Shown here piece after piece: positions 34,300-45,830 of a DNA stretch of 64,000 bases (its first letter is position 1; each line of letters begins with the position of its first letter). The DNA is from Aedes albopictus. Taxonomy: Eukaryota; Arthropoda; Insecta; Diptera; Culicidae. The stretch spans positions 433,677,265-433,741,264 of the forward strand of contig NC_085138.1 of NCBI RefSeq assembly GCF_035046485.1, in the 5' to 3' direction. The notes below the pieces were generated by a model. That model ran no database searches and had not been told where the DNA came from. It saw only the letters and a list, made by a program, of their open reading frames with translations. The position numbers were made by a program, and so were the translations under genes.

Positions 34300-34790
34300 T
34301 TTCTGAACGAATTTCCGGAAGAATCCCTGGATGTAGTTCTACTGAAATTCATTAATATTATTTTTGGATAAAATGAAGGTGTTTTAGAAGTACAGCATGC
34401 AAGATGGTTTGAAAGAATTTTTTGTGGAATTTGTAGAACATTTCTGAATGAATCCATTGAAGATTGGTTTGAAAGATTCCGTTAGGGATAACTTTGGCCG
34501 AATATTCGGACAAATTTCCGAAAGTTTTTTTAGAAAAAAATTTAGAAGAATTTCTGAAGTTTTTTGTTACATTTTTTTCCAATAGTTTCTTCAAACAAAT
34601 GTCCAAAGAAATTTTTGTATAAATATCCAGAGGAAAATTTCTCAAACAACCTCTGAAATGATTTGTGGAACATCATCGGGGAATTGGTGAAACTATTTAT
34701 GCCAAATTTCGTAAAAGAATTCTTTGTGACACTTCTGGAGGAACGCATGGAAGATTTTATAGAATAGTCTGTACCATGATGATTTGATTT
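34300..34790. repeat. Degenerate 12-24 bp repeat tract
   Basis: Continuation of the tract interrupted by the 1.23-kb element (GAATTTCTGAAG, GGAAGAATCCCTGG). Confidence 0.7.
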
Positions 34791-34873
34791 CGGAAGTTTT
34801 CTTCGGAGGTCGTTGTAATTAAGTTGAAAATTCTGGATTCACTAACTTTTATTTTACACCGGAGAATTGCAAT

Positions 34874-34997
34874 AGGATAATTTTCCAATTGTTGCACGGC
34901 TAAAAATCACCAGTTGTTTTACACCTCATAAGAATAACATAGAGTGTGCAACAATAGGCGAGTTTTTAGCCATGCAACAATTGGAAAATTACCCTAT
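34874..34997. mobile_element. Small MITE, about 124 bp
   Basis: Left AGGATAATTTTCCAATTGTT and right (inward) AGGGTAATTTTCCAATTGTT, both continuing to GCA(C/T)GGCTAAAAA. The centre is about 55 bp. Flanks carry ATA/TAT but no convincing duplication. Confidence 0.7.
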
Positions 34998-36111
34998 AAG
35001 ACGACCGAGCAGATGGTGGTAAAATTCGATTTTATTGACGTTTCGAAAATTGAAATGTCCATAAAAGTTCAACGTAGACTCATCCTTTCAAGTTACCTTA
35101 CTGGTCCCATTGAAGGCTATATAGCTTCTTCATAGTCACTGATTCTTAATCTGCTCGCCGATGAGTTTCTCGATGCAACAAATTCTCGAAGTATTCTTTG
35201 CAGCTGGCAATTATCATAGTTTTATCTATCAGCAAAGTTACCATAGCGAATGTTGCATATGACGGGAGACGGTGCTGTTTTTCTACATAAGTCACTTGTA
35301 GTCGTAGAATCTCCGCATATCATTTTGTTCCGTGCCGTACTGTCCTTAGTTCTGACATTCTCCTCATATTACTTTTTTTTAAATGCTAGAATACAGCCCT
35401 GAAAATATTGTGTTCGCAAGAGGTTTCAATGACGCCAGTTTTCCAGTTTTATGGTATAAAAGTATATGGCTCATCTGAATTTAACGGTATTTGAGGTTAT
35501 CCTTCGTTAATAAATTTTGTACGAATTGAGAGTGCGTCACTGTTTTCGCAGTGTTGTAAATCCACAGTGGTCGTCGTCATCGTAGTCGTAGGTGAGAGTC
35601 AAGCGCCAGTCAGAGAGACAATAGTGCGGATCGGATGAGCTGGGTCCAGAATTAATGCAAAATAGTGCGCTACACAATGGTGATTGTGACAGTTCCAGTG
35701 GAGCGATTTTTTTTTGTGTCGTCACTCTGGTTCCACTATCTATCTATCGCTCGCAATGGGATCTCGGCGACCAGTAGATATCCATCCATGCGCTCTGGTC
35801 CATGTGCCCACTCGCTCGTTGGTTCATTATAGCCATCTGTTTTAATCGCTTTCGCTACAGCTCGTCGCTCGAATGGTTCGGCGAGTCGAAAGAACAAACG
35901 ACGACAACGATCAGGCTACATTTGAGCTGGACGGTTCATTGACAGAGATAATAGCTTCAGTGCTCCCTTGGGACCGGTAACAGTGGGATGGACAGACAAA
36001 AAAAATGCGCATACATATTCCATTTGACACCCGGCACCTGCGCTGGACTGTGCGAAAGGGTGTTTCGTTGAATGGAGTTCGCTAGAAGTTCATCGGAGTT
36101 TGGATGTTAGG
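34998..36111. other. Unassigned DNA
   Basis: No gene recognised. The minus frame 35537-35725 and surrounding CG-richer sequence (35540-36000) carry no motif. Confidence 0.4.
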
Positions 36112-36113
36112 TA

Positions 36114-36557
36114 CACAGCAAATAATTTTGTAATATCCAGGCGCGTAATTTCTGGTGATGTATTCATTTTCGAACGTAATCTCACTCGGTTACATCATTT
36201 TCCAACAATTATCACACTCACCATGCACACCCTGGTTGGCACCGGAAAGTGTCAACAAACCCATTCCAGCAGATACCTAGAAGCAGTATCATATTTATCA
36301 CCTTCCTTCTAACTCGGTGAAATAGCTGAGAGGTAAGTGATATGCCTCACAATCAACGGATCTGTGTACGAATCCATGCCAATATTTTACTTATATATGA
36401 TTCAGTTAAAGATCCGGTTCTAGCGATTGCTAGACCCACTCTCAAGCTGCGGCAGCTAATTTGTTGCATGAAAATGATGTAATTGTTTACATCACTTTTA
36501 CGACGCGACTGATGTGCAGCGAAAATGATGTGATATCACAAGATTTTTTTTGCTGTG
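36114..36557 (+). mobile_element. MITE family A, copy A4, with tRNA-like A and B boxes
   Basis: 444 bp, ends CACAGCAAATAATTTTG and (inward) CACAGCAAAAAAAATC, TA at 36112-36113 and 36558-36559. The interior at about 36324-36376 reads TAGCTGAGAGGTAAG (close to a Pol III A box), then about 30 bp later GTACGAATCC (one change from a B box). Copies A1-A3 carry TAGCCGAGAGGTAAGG, even closer to tRNA-Ser/Leu. The anticodon and acceptor stems do not fold convincingly. This suggests that a tRNA or SINE fragment was captured by the MITE ancestor. Confidence 0.85.
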
Positions 36558-36725
36558 TAATACATTGCGTTACGTCCTGACATTCGCAACTACGATAGAT
36601 GTCCAATTGGCAACTTCAATCTTATTCTCATGCCATTCATTGTCCAACCTTTTTTGTTGTCTCACCGACCAATAAAAGTTGATTAATCAATGGGAATAGC
36701 TGTAGCTTTACATACAAAGATACGG

Positions 36726-36977
36726 ATTAGGGTAGGGTTACCATAATGACTTGGGCTAGGACTACGACTGCGACTAAGACTAGGACTATCAGGATTGCAA
36801 CTAAGATTAGGCTAGGATTGAGAAAACAACCAGAATCAGGACTAGAAATAGGATTAGGACTACGGCTACGATAAGGACTAGGATTAGAACTACGACTAGG
36901 ACCAGGGCTATGATAAGTACAAGGGCTTGGATTAGAACTACGACTAGGACTAAGATTAAATACAACCAAAATTAGGA
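36726..36977. repeat. Degenerate left edge of the 12-bp array
   Basis: GGACTA, GGATTA, CGACTA and GAACTA hexamers in irregular order; the periodic array becomes uniform from about 36978. Confidence 0.8.
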
Positions 36978-37781
36978 TTGAGACTAGGATTAGGACTAGG
37001 ATTAGGACTAGGATTAGGACTAGGATTAGGACTAGGATTAGGGCTAGGATTAGGACTAGGATTAGGACTAGGATTAGGACTAGGATTAGGACTAGGATTA
37101 GGACTAGGATTAGGACTAGGATTAGGACTAGGATTAGGACTAGGATTAGGACTAGGATTAGGACTAGGATTAGGACTAGGATTAGGACTAGGATTAGGAC
37201 TAGGATTAGGACTAGGATTAGGACTAGGATTAGGACTAGGATTAGGACTAGGATTAGGACTAGGATTAGGACTAGGATTAGGACTAGGATTAGGACTAGG
37301 ATTAGGACTAGGATTAGGACTAGGATTAGGACTAGGATTAGGACTAGGATTAGGACTAGGATTAGGACTAGGATTAGAACTAGGATTAGGACTAGGATTA
37401 GAACTAGGATTAGGACTAGGATTAGGACTAGGATTAGGATTAGGATTAGGACTAGGATTAGGACTAGGATTAGGACTAGGATTAGGACTAGGATTAGGAC
37501 TAGGGTTAGGACTAGGATTAGGACTAGGATTAGGACTAGGATTAGGACTAGGATTAGGACTAGGATTAGGACTAGGATTAGGACTAGGATTAGAACTAGG
37601 ATTAGAACTAGGATTTGGACTAGGATTAGGACTAGGATTAGGACTAGGATTAGGACTAAAATTAAGACTAAAATTAAGACTAGGATTAGGACTAGGATTA
37701 GGACTAGGATTAGGATTGGGACTACGGCTACGAATAGGACTAGGACTAGGATTTAAACTTAGACTAGAAGTAGGACTATGA
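36978..37781. repeat. Homogeneous 12-bp satellite TTAGGACTAGGA
   Basis: More than 60 nearly identical copies of TTAGGACTAGGA, with rare variants (GAACTAGG near 37378, 37402 and 37590; CTAGGGTTAGG near 37501). An open frame through it would encode only LG repeats. It lacks promoter, splice or codon evidence and is not a gene. Homogeneity implies recent expansion. Confidence 0.97.
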
Positions 37782-39668
37782 TAAGGACTCAGACTTGGAT
37801 TAGGATTAGTATATCGGCTAAGAGTACGACCAGAACTAGGACTACGACTACGACTAGGACTAAGATTAGAACTGGGATAATAGATGCGACTAGGATTAAG
37901 ACAAGGTTTAGGACTATATTTAGAACTACGACTTAAATTAAGACTAGGACTAGGGCTAGAAATAGGATTACAACCACGACTAGAAGCAGGACTAGGACTG
38001 AAATAGTACTACGATAAGGACTAGTACTAGTATTATGAACAGGACTAAGACTTTGATTAGAACTACGATTACGACTTGGACTACGATTGCGACTAGAACT
38101 TGGATTAAAACCAGGACTAGGATTGCAACTAGGATTAGGACAAGGTTTGGGATCACGACTAGAACTAGGATATGAACTAAGACTAGCACTAGGAAGAGGA
38201 TTAGGACTACGACCTCGACTAGGACTAGAATTAGAACTACGACTAGAAGTAGGACCATGATAAAAAATAAGACTAGGATTAGGATTATGACTAAGGTTAG
38301 GATTAGGACTGCGGTTAGGTTTAGGATTAGGATTGTGACTGATACTAGGACTAGAACTAGGATTGAGGCAACAACTGTGACTAATACTACAACAATAACT
38401 CGTTCAAAATTTACGGCAAGGATTAGAACTTATACTAGGATAAGTACTACAGCTAGAACTAAGACAAGGGTTAGGGTTCAGATTCAAGCTAGGACTCTAA
38501 TTAGGACTAGGACTAGTACTACAACTAGAACTAGACCTGGGACTACAAAAAGGATTAGTTAGGACTACAATAAGAACTATAGGGTTAGGAAAAGAATTGG
38601 GACTACAAATACGTTTAGGATAAGAATTACAACCTGGACCAAAATAAGGGCAGTACTTAGGATAAGGAATGGCATTATAACTACCACTAGTATTAGTACT
38701 ACGGCTAGGACAAGTACTACCACTAGGACTAGGATTGGGAGGACTAGTGTTAGGACTATGAATAAGACTTGGAATAGGAAAGCAACCAGGACTAGTACTT
38801 AAACTAGGACTAGTACCAGGCTTACGAATAGGATTAGGCCCAGCACTGAAACTAGGATTAGCACTGCGAATACACGTAGGATTAGGATTAGGAACAGGAC
38901 AGTGACTAGGATAAGGACTAGGATTACGACTATCAACAGGATTAGGACTACGGCTAGGACTAATACAACGACAAGGACTAAGACTTGGATTGGATCTAGG
39001 GCTAGGATTGAGACTAGGATTGTGACTGAGACTAGGATAAGAATTGGAACTATGACCACAACTTGGACAACGATAAGGACAAGGACTTGAATTAGGACTA
39101 CGGCTACGACTAGAACTAGAAGTAGTATTAAGACTATGGTTAGGAATAGGATTGAGACTAGGACTAGGATTAGAACTACGACTAGAACTTGGGCTATCAT
39201 TAGAACTATAACTTGAATTATAATTAGAATTAAGACTAGGGTTCTGACATGGATAAGAACTACGAATACGCCTGGGATTAAGAGGATCAGGACTAACATT
39301 AGGACTGCGACTAGCTGAGATTATGACTACAGCTAGGATTAGGACCACGACTAGGACTAGTACTAGATTAGGACTACGACCTGAACTAGGACTAGGACTA
39401 AGTATTAGGATAAGTATTAGGATAAGGACTATGAACTATAATTAGGACTAGAGTTAGAACAAGGGTTAGCATTAAAATTAGGACTTGCACTAGGACTAGT
39501 ACTACGTCGAGGACTTGGACTAAGATTAAAACTAGGACTAGGATTAGGACTACAACTACAACTGAGTTTAAGACTAGGACTAGGAGTAGGACTGCGACTG
39601 GGACTGGAAAAAAGATAAGGATAAGAGCTACGACTAGGACTACGACTTGGATTACGATTAAGACTAAG
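37782..39668. repeat. Decayed hexamer field of the 12-bp satellite
   Basis: The hexamer step GGAYTA persists with many substitutions (ACGACTAGAACT, GGATTAAGACTA). Frames on the minus strand translate to VLVLVVVLIL or SPSRSSNPSP, depending on phase. It looks like older array margin that has drifted. Confidence 0.9.
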
Positions 39669-40102
39669 AAACCTGGAACCTGGAAATGGACTGGAAATGG
39701 ACGGGAAATGGACTGGAAATTAACTGGAAATGTATATGAACTCAAAAAGAACTGGAAATGAACTGAACATTAACGAGAAATGAACTGGAAATGAATTGGA
39801 AATGAACTGGAAATGAATTGGAAATGAACTGGAAATGAACTGGAAATGAACAATAAACTGGAAATAAACTGAAAATGAACGGGAAATGAACTAAAAATGA
39901 ATTGGAAACAAACTGAAAATCAACTGGAAATGGACAGGAAATGTACAGGAAATGTACTTGGAATGGACTGGATATGGACTGGAAATGGACTGGAAATGCA
40001 CTGGGACTGAACTGGAAATGAACTGAAAATGAACTGGAAATGAACTGGAAATGAATTGGAAATGAACTGGAAATGAACTGGAAATGAACTTAAAATTAAC
40101 TG

Positions 40103-40374
40103 CCCAAGTAACCACAGTGTTGAAGCCTTATTGCATGCAGTTATACGGTATATTTAGTGCAATCATTACTTTACATGCAATTTTAAGGTTGATTTAAAGT
40201 GGAAGTGGGCAATTATAGAATCAAATTAAGATTATACTGGTATAATCTTGAAGCAGTCGCATAATTGCTCATTTCCACTTTAAATCAACTTTAAGTTTGC
40301 ATGTAAAGTAATGATTGCTCTAAGTACACCGTATATCAGCATGCAATAAGGCTTCAGCACCGTGATTACTTGGG
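40103..40374. mobile_element. MITE family D, copy D1
   Basis: 272 bp; ends CCCAAGTAACCACAGTG and (inward) CCCAAGTAATCACGGTG. The arms pair over about 120 bp (tgcatgtaaagtaatgatt, tttaaagtggaa). TG lies on both sides (40101-40102, 40375-40376); taking one TG away restores an ordinary 11-bp unit. Confidence 0.88.
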
Positions 40375-41953
40375 TGGACATGAACTGGAAATGAACTGGA
40401 AATAAAATGGAAATAGACTTGAAATGGACTCGAATTGAACTGGAAATGCACTGCACATGATCTGGAAATGAACTGGAAATGAATTCGGATGAACTGAAAA
40501 TGAATTCGATATGAACTGTAAATGACCTGAAAATAAACTAGAAAATAACTGGGAAAGAACTGTACATAAACTACAGTGGAAGAGGACTGGAAATAAACTG
40601 GAAATTGACTAGAAATGGGCTGGAAATGTATTGGAAATGGACTGGAAATGAATTCGAAATGAACTGAAAATGAACTGGGAATGAAATCGAAATTAACCGA
40701 AAATGAATTTGATATGAATTGGAAATGGATTTGAAGTAAACTGTAAATGAACTAGAAGTGAACTGGAAATTGATTGAAATGAACTGGAAATAGACTGAAA
40801 ATTAAATGGGAGTGAACTGGAAATGAACTGGAAATGAACTGAAAATGAACTGGAAATAAACTGGAAATAAACTGGAAATAAACTGGAAATGAACTAGACA
40901 TGAATTGAAAAAAAAAACTGGATGTGGACTGGAAATGAACTGAAATTGAACTGTGAATGAACTGAGAATGAACTGGAAATGAACGATGAATGAACTGGAA
41001 ATGAACTGCAAATGAGCTGGAAATAAACTGGAAAAAAACTGGAAATGAACTGGAAATGGACTGGAAATAAACTGTAAATAAACTAGAAGTGAATTGGAAA
41101 TAGATTGAAATGAACTGGAAATGGACTGAAAATTAACTGGGAGTTAACTGAAATTGAACTGAAAAAGAACTGGAAATGAACTGGAAATAAACTGGAAATG
41201 AACGGGAAATGAACTAGACATGAATTGGGAAAAAACTGGATATGGACTGGAAATTAAATGAAAATGTACTGGGAATGAACTGAGAATGAACTAGAAATGA
41301 ACTGGAAATGGACTGAAAATAAACTATATATAAACTGGAAATGACTAAGAAATGAACTGGAAATTAACTGGAAATGAACTGGAAATGAACTGGAAATGAA
41401 CTGGAAATAAACTGGAAATGAACTAGAAAAGAACAGGATATGAACAGAAAATGAACGGGAAATGAACTAGACATGAACTGGAAAAAAACTGGATATGGAC
41501 TGGAAACGAACTGAAAATGAGCTGGAAATAAACTGGAAATGGGCTGGAAATGAACGTTGAATGAACTGGAAATAAATTGGAAATGTACTGGAAATGAAGT
41601 CGATATGAACTGTAAATAATTTGGAAACAAACTAGAGAAGAACTGGGAAAGAACTGTAAATGAACTACAGTGGAAAAGGACTGGAAAGTAACTAAAAATG
41701 GACTATTTCCAGTATTGGGAATGAACTGGTAATGAATTCGAAATGAACTGGAAATGAATTCGATATGAACTGGAAATGGACAGGAAATGGACTGAAAATG
41801 AACTGTAAATGAAGTGGAAGTGAACTAGAAATTGGTTGAAATGAACTCCAAACGAACTGAAAATGAACTGAGAATGAACTAGAAATGACCTGAAAATGGA
41901 CTGGAAATAAACTATATATAAACTGGAAATGACCAGGAAATGTACTGGAAATG

Positions 41954-42143
41954 GAGCGGACCTGGTGTGGTGGTTAGAACACAAGACTATCACGCCGAGG
42001 ACCTGGGATCAAATCCCACTCCCGACATACTCACAAAAATGTGGGTTCTTCCTTCGGAAGGGAAGTAAAGCGTGGGTCCCGAGATGAACTAGCCTAGGGT
42101 TAAAAATCTCGTTAATACAGACAAAAAAAAAAACAAAAAAAAA
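41954..42143 (+). mobile_element. tRNA-derived SINE, 190 bp
   Basis: Head with tRNA-like promoter: GGTGTGGTGGTTAGAACAC (A box region) and GGGATCAAATCCC (B box). The body is followed by tagggttaaaaatctcgtt and an A-rich tail from 42120. The target duplication is ACTGGAAATG (41944-41953) and ACTGTAAATG (42144-42153), although both are also units of the host array. It would be mobilised by a LINE RT. The family looks like a mosquito SINE; I do not assign a name. Confidence 0.8.
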
Positions 42144-42600
42144 ACTGTAAATGAACTGGTAATGAACTGGAAATGAACTAGAAATGAACTGGAAATGAAC
42201 TGGACATGAACTGGAAATGAACTGGAAATGAACCGGAAATGGACTGGAAAAGAACTGAAAATGAACTGAAAACGAACTGGAAATGAATTGAAAATGCATG
42301 AAAAATTAGCTGGAAATGAACTGGAAATAAGCTGGAAATGAACTGGAAATGGATTGGAAATTAATTGGAAATGAGCTACAAATAAACTGGAAATGAATTA
42401 GGTATGGACTGAAAATGAACTAAAAATGAACTGGAAATGGACTCTCAATTAACTGGGAATTGACTGGAAATGAACTGGAAATGAACTGGAAAAGAACTAG
42501 AAATGAACTGGAAAATAACTGGTAGAAATGGGAATTAACTAGAAATTAGCTGAAACTAAACTGGAAATAAACAGGAAATGGACTGGAAATGAATTGGAAA

Positions 42601-42665
42601 TGGAATGGAATCTAAATAGAACGAATGTCATGACATGCTTCCATTGGATTTCCACTTTTCGAAAA
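42601..42665. repeat. 60-bp module M, copy 1
   Basis: Contains aaatagaacgaatgtcatga, catgcttccattgg and ttccacttttcgaaaattta. It is the right edge of 11-bp field 1. Three related copies sit in field 2. Confidence 0.7.
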
Positions 42666-44729
42666 TTTACAATGTTGTTCCTGAAATCTTTAAACTGATA
42701 AACCACTGAAAGATTTTCCGAATCTGATAAACGAATGTAATATTTCAGGAATGCCCCCAAAAACAGAATATAAAAATACGACCTTAGATTCACCAAAGCC
42801 AAGGACGTGCACCATCAAAGTGGTGCTGTAAATAATGAGACATAATCATTCTACGTCCAAATTTTCACTTCATCCAATGTGTTGAAAGTAATCCCACGAG
42901 CAGAAGCTGTTGACTGGGTAGCAGTAGCTCGATAGAGGTATCACCATCATGGGTGCCTGCCCTGGATAAAAATACACTCGAACGAAAGGGTTCTGGTTCG
43001 GGATGACTTCTTATCTCGGTGCCAGTCAGTTTTCCGCTTGGCACCCTCGGACTCGGAGCAAACCGCAGAGTCTCATGTATCTTTGCACGCTGATGCTACG
43101 AAAGGAAACCGAGAAACCCAACAACGTATCAGTTCCACAGCATTCCGGTGCCTTTGGAACCATGTCAGGGATTCCACGTTCCGTGCAGTCGGTGGTGTTA
43201 CGGGGAAAAAATGATAATAGATTACATTTTTGGAACGCGCGCGAAGTCTTGCACTTCTTTCTAATGCTGCTCCTCCGTCGCTGTAGAGCGAGTCCATTTG
43301 TTAGACGCCACCGATCTTCTATCCTTTCCTTTCACGGAGCAGTTCACTGAAAAATAAACTGACGTTCGTTCCAGCTCCAGGGTGTGTGCAGAGTCGAATC
43401 CCAACCCGAGAGTGGAATCTCAAATATTCAATTAGGAAATTTGTTGCCAATCGTGAAGTGATATACGAAGACAAATGGACGCTTGCTGTTGGCTATTTTT
43501 CATAGCTGGGAATGCTCAAATATTGATATCGATGGGATTGTGTAGGTTCGGGATGGATCGTACCAAAAACCATAACAGCGTCTAGAATTATGTTCAGCAC
43601 AAATTAAATTTCAAAACCAGGCACAAAAACTCCCAATTGAGCTAGGTCAGGATTTCCTGTGTTCACCGAACTGTTACTGGCATTGCCAAATTCTCGGTTT
43701 TCGATTTCCATTGCGGCAGCAGTGGTGTGTCACATTCACTCACACAAAGACCATTCTCACATACACACACACACATACACGTTTCCTGTTGCTGAGCTGA
43801 ACCATGGTTCGGTTCCGGTGGAGAACTCGACTTTTCCCGGCACCCGGATGTGTAACATAGATTCTAAATTCGGGTTTTCCTCTTCCCTTTTTGTGAATGG
43901 AACCGCCATGGAACCGGGCACAGACAGAGAGACCTAAATAATAATAATATGTAATAGTAATACATTGGCAAAATTACAATCGAACGAAATTGCGGAATCA
44001 CGCCTCGCCTGGCATCGATTAATTTATATTCCACCGATCTTTGAGCGGTGTGTCTGCCTGCACCACCCGGTGGAACCAGGAACAAGGGAAACCCTGAGGC
44101 TGGTTGGAGTAGCAGCTGATTACGTGCCATGGAATCCGGACCGCAATCACACATACCAACACCAACGGAGTAACGACAGCGACGTGCTTTGAAAATCGGC
44201 TAAAATTTAATTCCCAAGCAAAATCGATGAAATTGTTGTCCTAACTCGGTGCACAGTGGCGGGTCCCCATGCAGAAGTTTGTCGAAAAAAGCGTTCCTAA
44301 AATTCACGCCATATTTCAGCATTGTGTATAGGATTAGATAGTCTTTCTGGAGTAGCTCTTGTCAGCTCCAGGGCTCGCGGGATGTGATATCTGGTTACAT
44401 TAAATATTTACAATGTCTTACGGCTATGTACAGGAAAGCTTAGCTCAAGAGGTAAATATTCGTAAGCATTTATAGAACAAATAACGTTTATTCTACAATG
44501 CAACATACAATCAACACATAATATTAAATCACTTCAATTTTATGCCTCAGCCTAATTAGTTTAACCGGTAAACCATGATCAGGGATTACCATACTCGACC
44601 TGGATATCGAAATAGTCATAAAGTCTTGTTTTCCAAGGATAAAGATGTAAAGCCGTTAAATGTAAGACGACATTTTTTCAGAAACGGTAAATCTTGGATA
44701 ACACACAATACAGACCCTATTGAGGTCAA
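42666..44729. other. Unassigned DNA
   Basis: Contains a short CA-rich stretch (cacatacacacacacacata near 43757) and frames without motifs (43003-43350, 43659-43937). It separates the two 11-bp fields together with the following blocks. Confidence 0.4.
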
Positions 44730-45185
44730 AAGCCTCTTTCGGATAATCACCCCGGAGGAAACTTTGGTTGTTGGCTGACAGGGAAGCTTCAATGAGCCTG
44801 TGCGTCCACTTTCTACGTTATGATTGGCTCACAACACGTTTGCCTTTCATGTCAGGCTAATCGACATCCGTATGCCAAACAATGTCTTCATGCTCAACTG
44901 TACAAGTTAAAGAATTGGTGTGCACCTCTTAAATCCATCAGATCAATATCAACTACTCCAGAGCAGAAAACGGAACTTGCGATTGGAAACTCGGTACGTA
45001 CTGCCGATCTCTCAACTTCATTGGGAGCACCCGCATACTCGCCGGTCTATTGAAGGACCACGGGTTCGATATCGTAGCGCTGCAGAAGGTGTGTTGGTCA
45101 GGATCCGTAGTTGGAATGTTCAAAGGTAATCATACCATCAACCACAGCGGCGAAAGAATTCGAGAGCTGATAACAGCTTCCACAA
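44730..45185 (+). mobile_element. RTE-clade LINE, copy 3 (5' end only)
   Basis: Begins in the RTE 5' UTR (ggaaactttggttgttggctgaca) and continues through ACTTGCGATTGGAAACTCGG, the start of the endonuclease. Two bases are missing in the TGGAAC of the first catalytic box, shifting the frame. It also reads CTGCAGAAGGTGTGTTGG where copy 2 has CTGCAGGAGGTGTGTTGG, so the catalytic Glu is changed to Lys. Homology ends near 45183. A 5' fragment like this is not explained by ordinary 5' truncation and implies deletion after insertion. Confidence 0.8.
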
Positions 45186-45830
45186 CTAGCCGGAAGCACT
45201 GAAGATGTCAAGGCAGGGTTCCTGATTTCCACATTTCATCTTCTTCCACATTCGAAGACAGTCAGCAGAGAACGGTCGTCGCTTTAGTTTGTGTGTATGC
45301 TTGTCAGCGACGACAGCAAACTCCGGCGAACGGTGCGACGTCACACTTGCAAATTACTCATTCGTCCACATTCGCATTGCAAGCGATCGAGTGGTGATGC
45401 GATTCGTGAGTGATACGATTGGTATTGTGCATACGAATTTTTGATGTTTTCGAATTATTTTCTTTGCTAATCTGGCATTTCCACAACAATACACTAAAAA
45501 TGTATGCATTACATGCAGAAGTTCTCTTCTAGATATGATAATAGCCGCTTCGATCGCTCACCAGCATTCGTCACCATTCGCCATTCATTCATTCGCTTGC
45601 GATCCAAACTGCGACGAACGGCTACGAATATTCATGTCAAGCAGCCGGCGCATCGCTTCCCACTGTTGATGGGGTTGCGTGTTTGATCATGACAATCCGT
45701 TTGCTGCATCTTTCTCTATTCGCTTCAGCAAAGAGGAGTGAATATGAATGGAGTGAGGCGAATATACCGATCCTTGTGTCAAGGACACATTCTACAAACA
45801 GCTTGAACACAAGAGCTTTTTTTGTTCTTT
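45186..45830. other. Unassigned DNA
   Basis: No supported gene. Short frames only (45504-45686, 45683-45916). Confidence 0.4.

Larger units (their letters stand above)
39669..42600. repeat. 11-bp satellite ACTGGAAATGA, field 1
   Basis: Units alternate ACTGGAAATGA and ACTGGAAATGG with frequent one-base variants. Because 11 is not a multiple of 3, all frames are used in turn, and the minus strand yields the 11-residue repeat FPVHFQFISSS. It is interrupted by a MITE at 40103-40374 and a SINE at 41954-42143. Confidence 0.95.

Noticed and set aside
36978..37781. 267-codon open frame encoding LG repeats
   Set aside because: It is the translation of the 12-bp satellite; stop-free because the unit lacks stops in that phase, with no other gene evidence.
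36978..37781. Telomeric TTAGG array
   Set aside because: The unit is TTAGGACTAGGA, not pure TTAGG, and dipterans lack canonical TTAGG telomeres.
38497..39348. 283-codon minus frame rich in S, P and N
   Set aside because: Product of the decayed hexamer field; overlapping frames in other phases are equally open.
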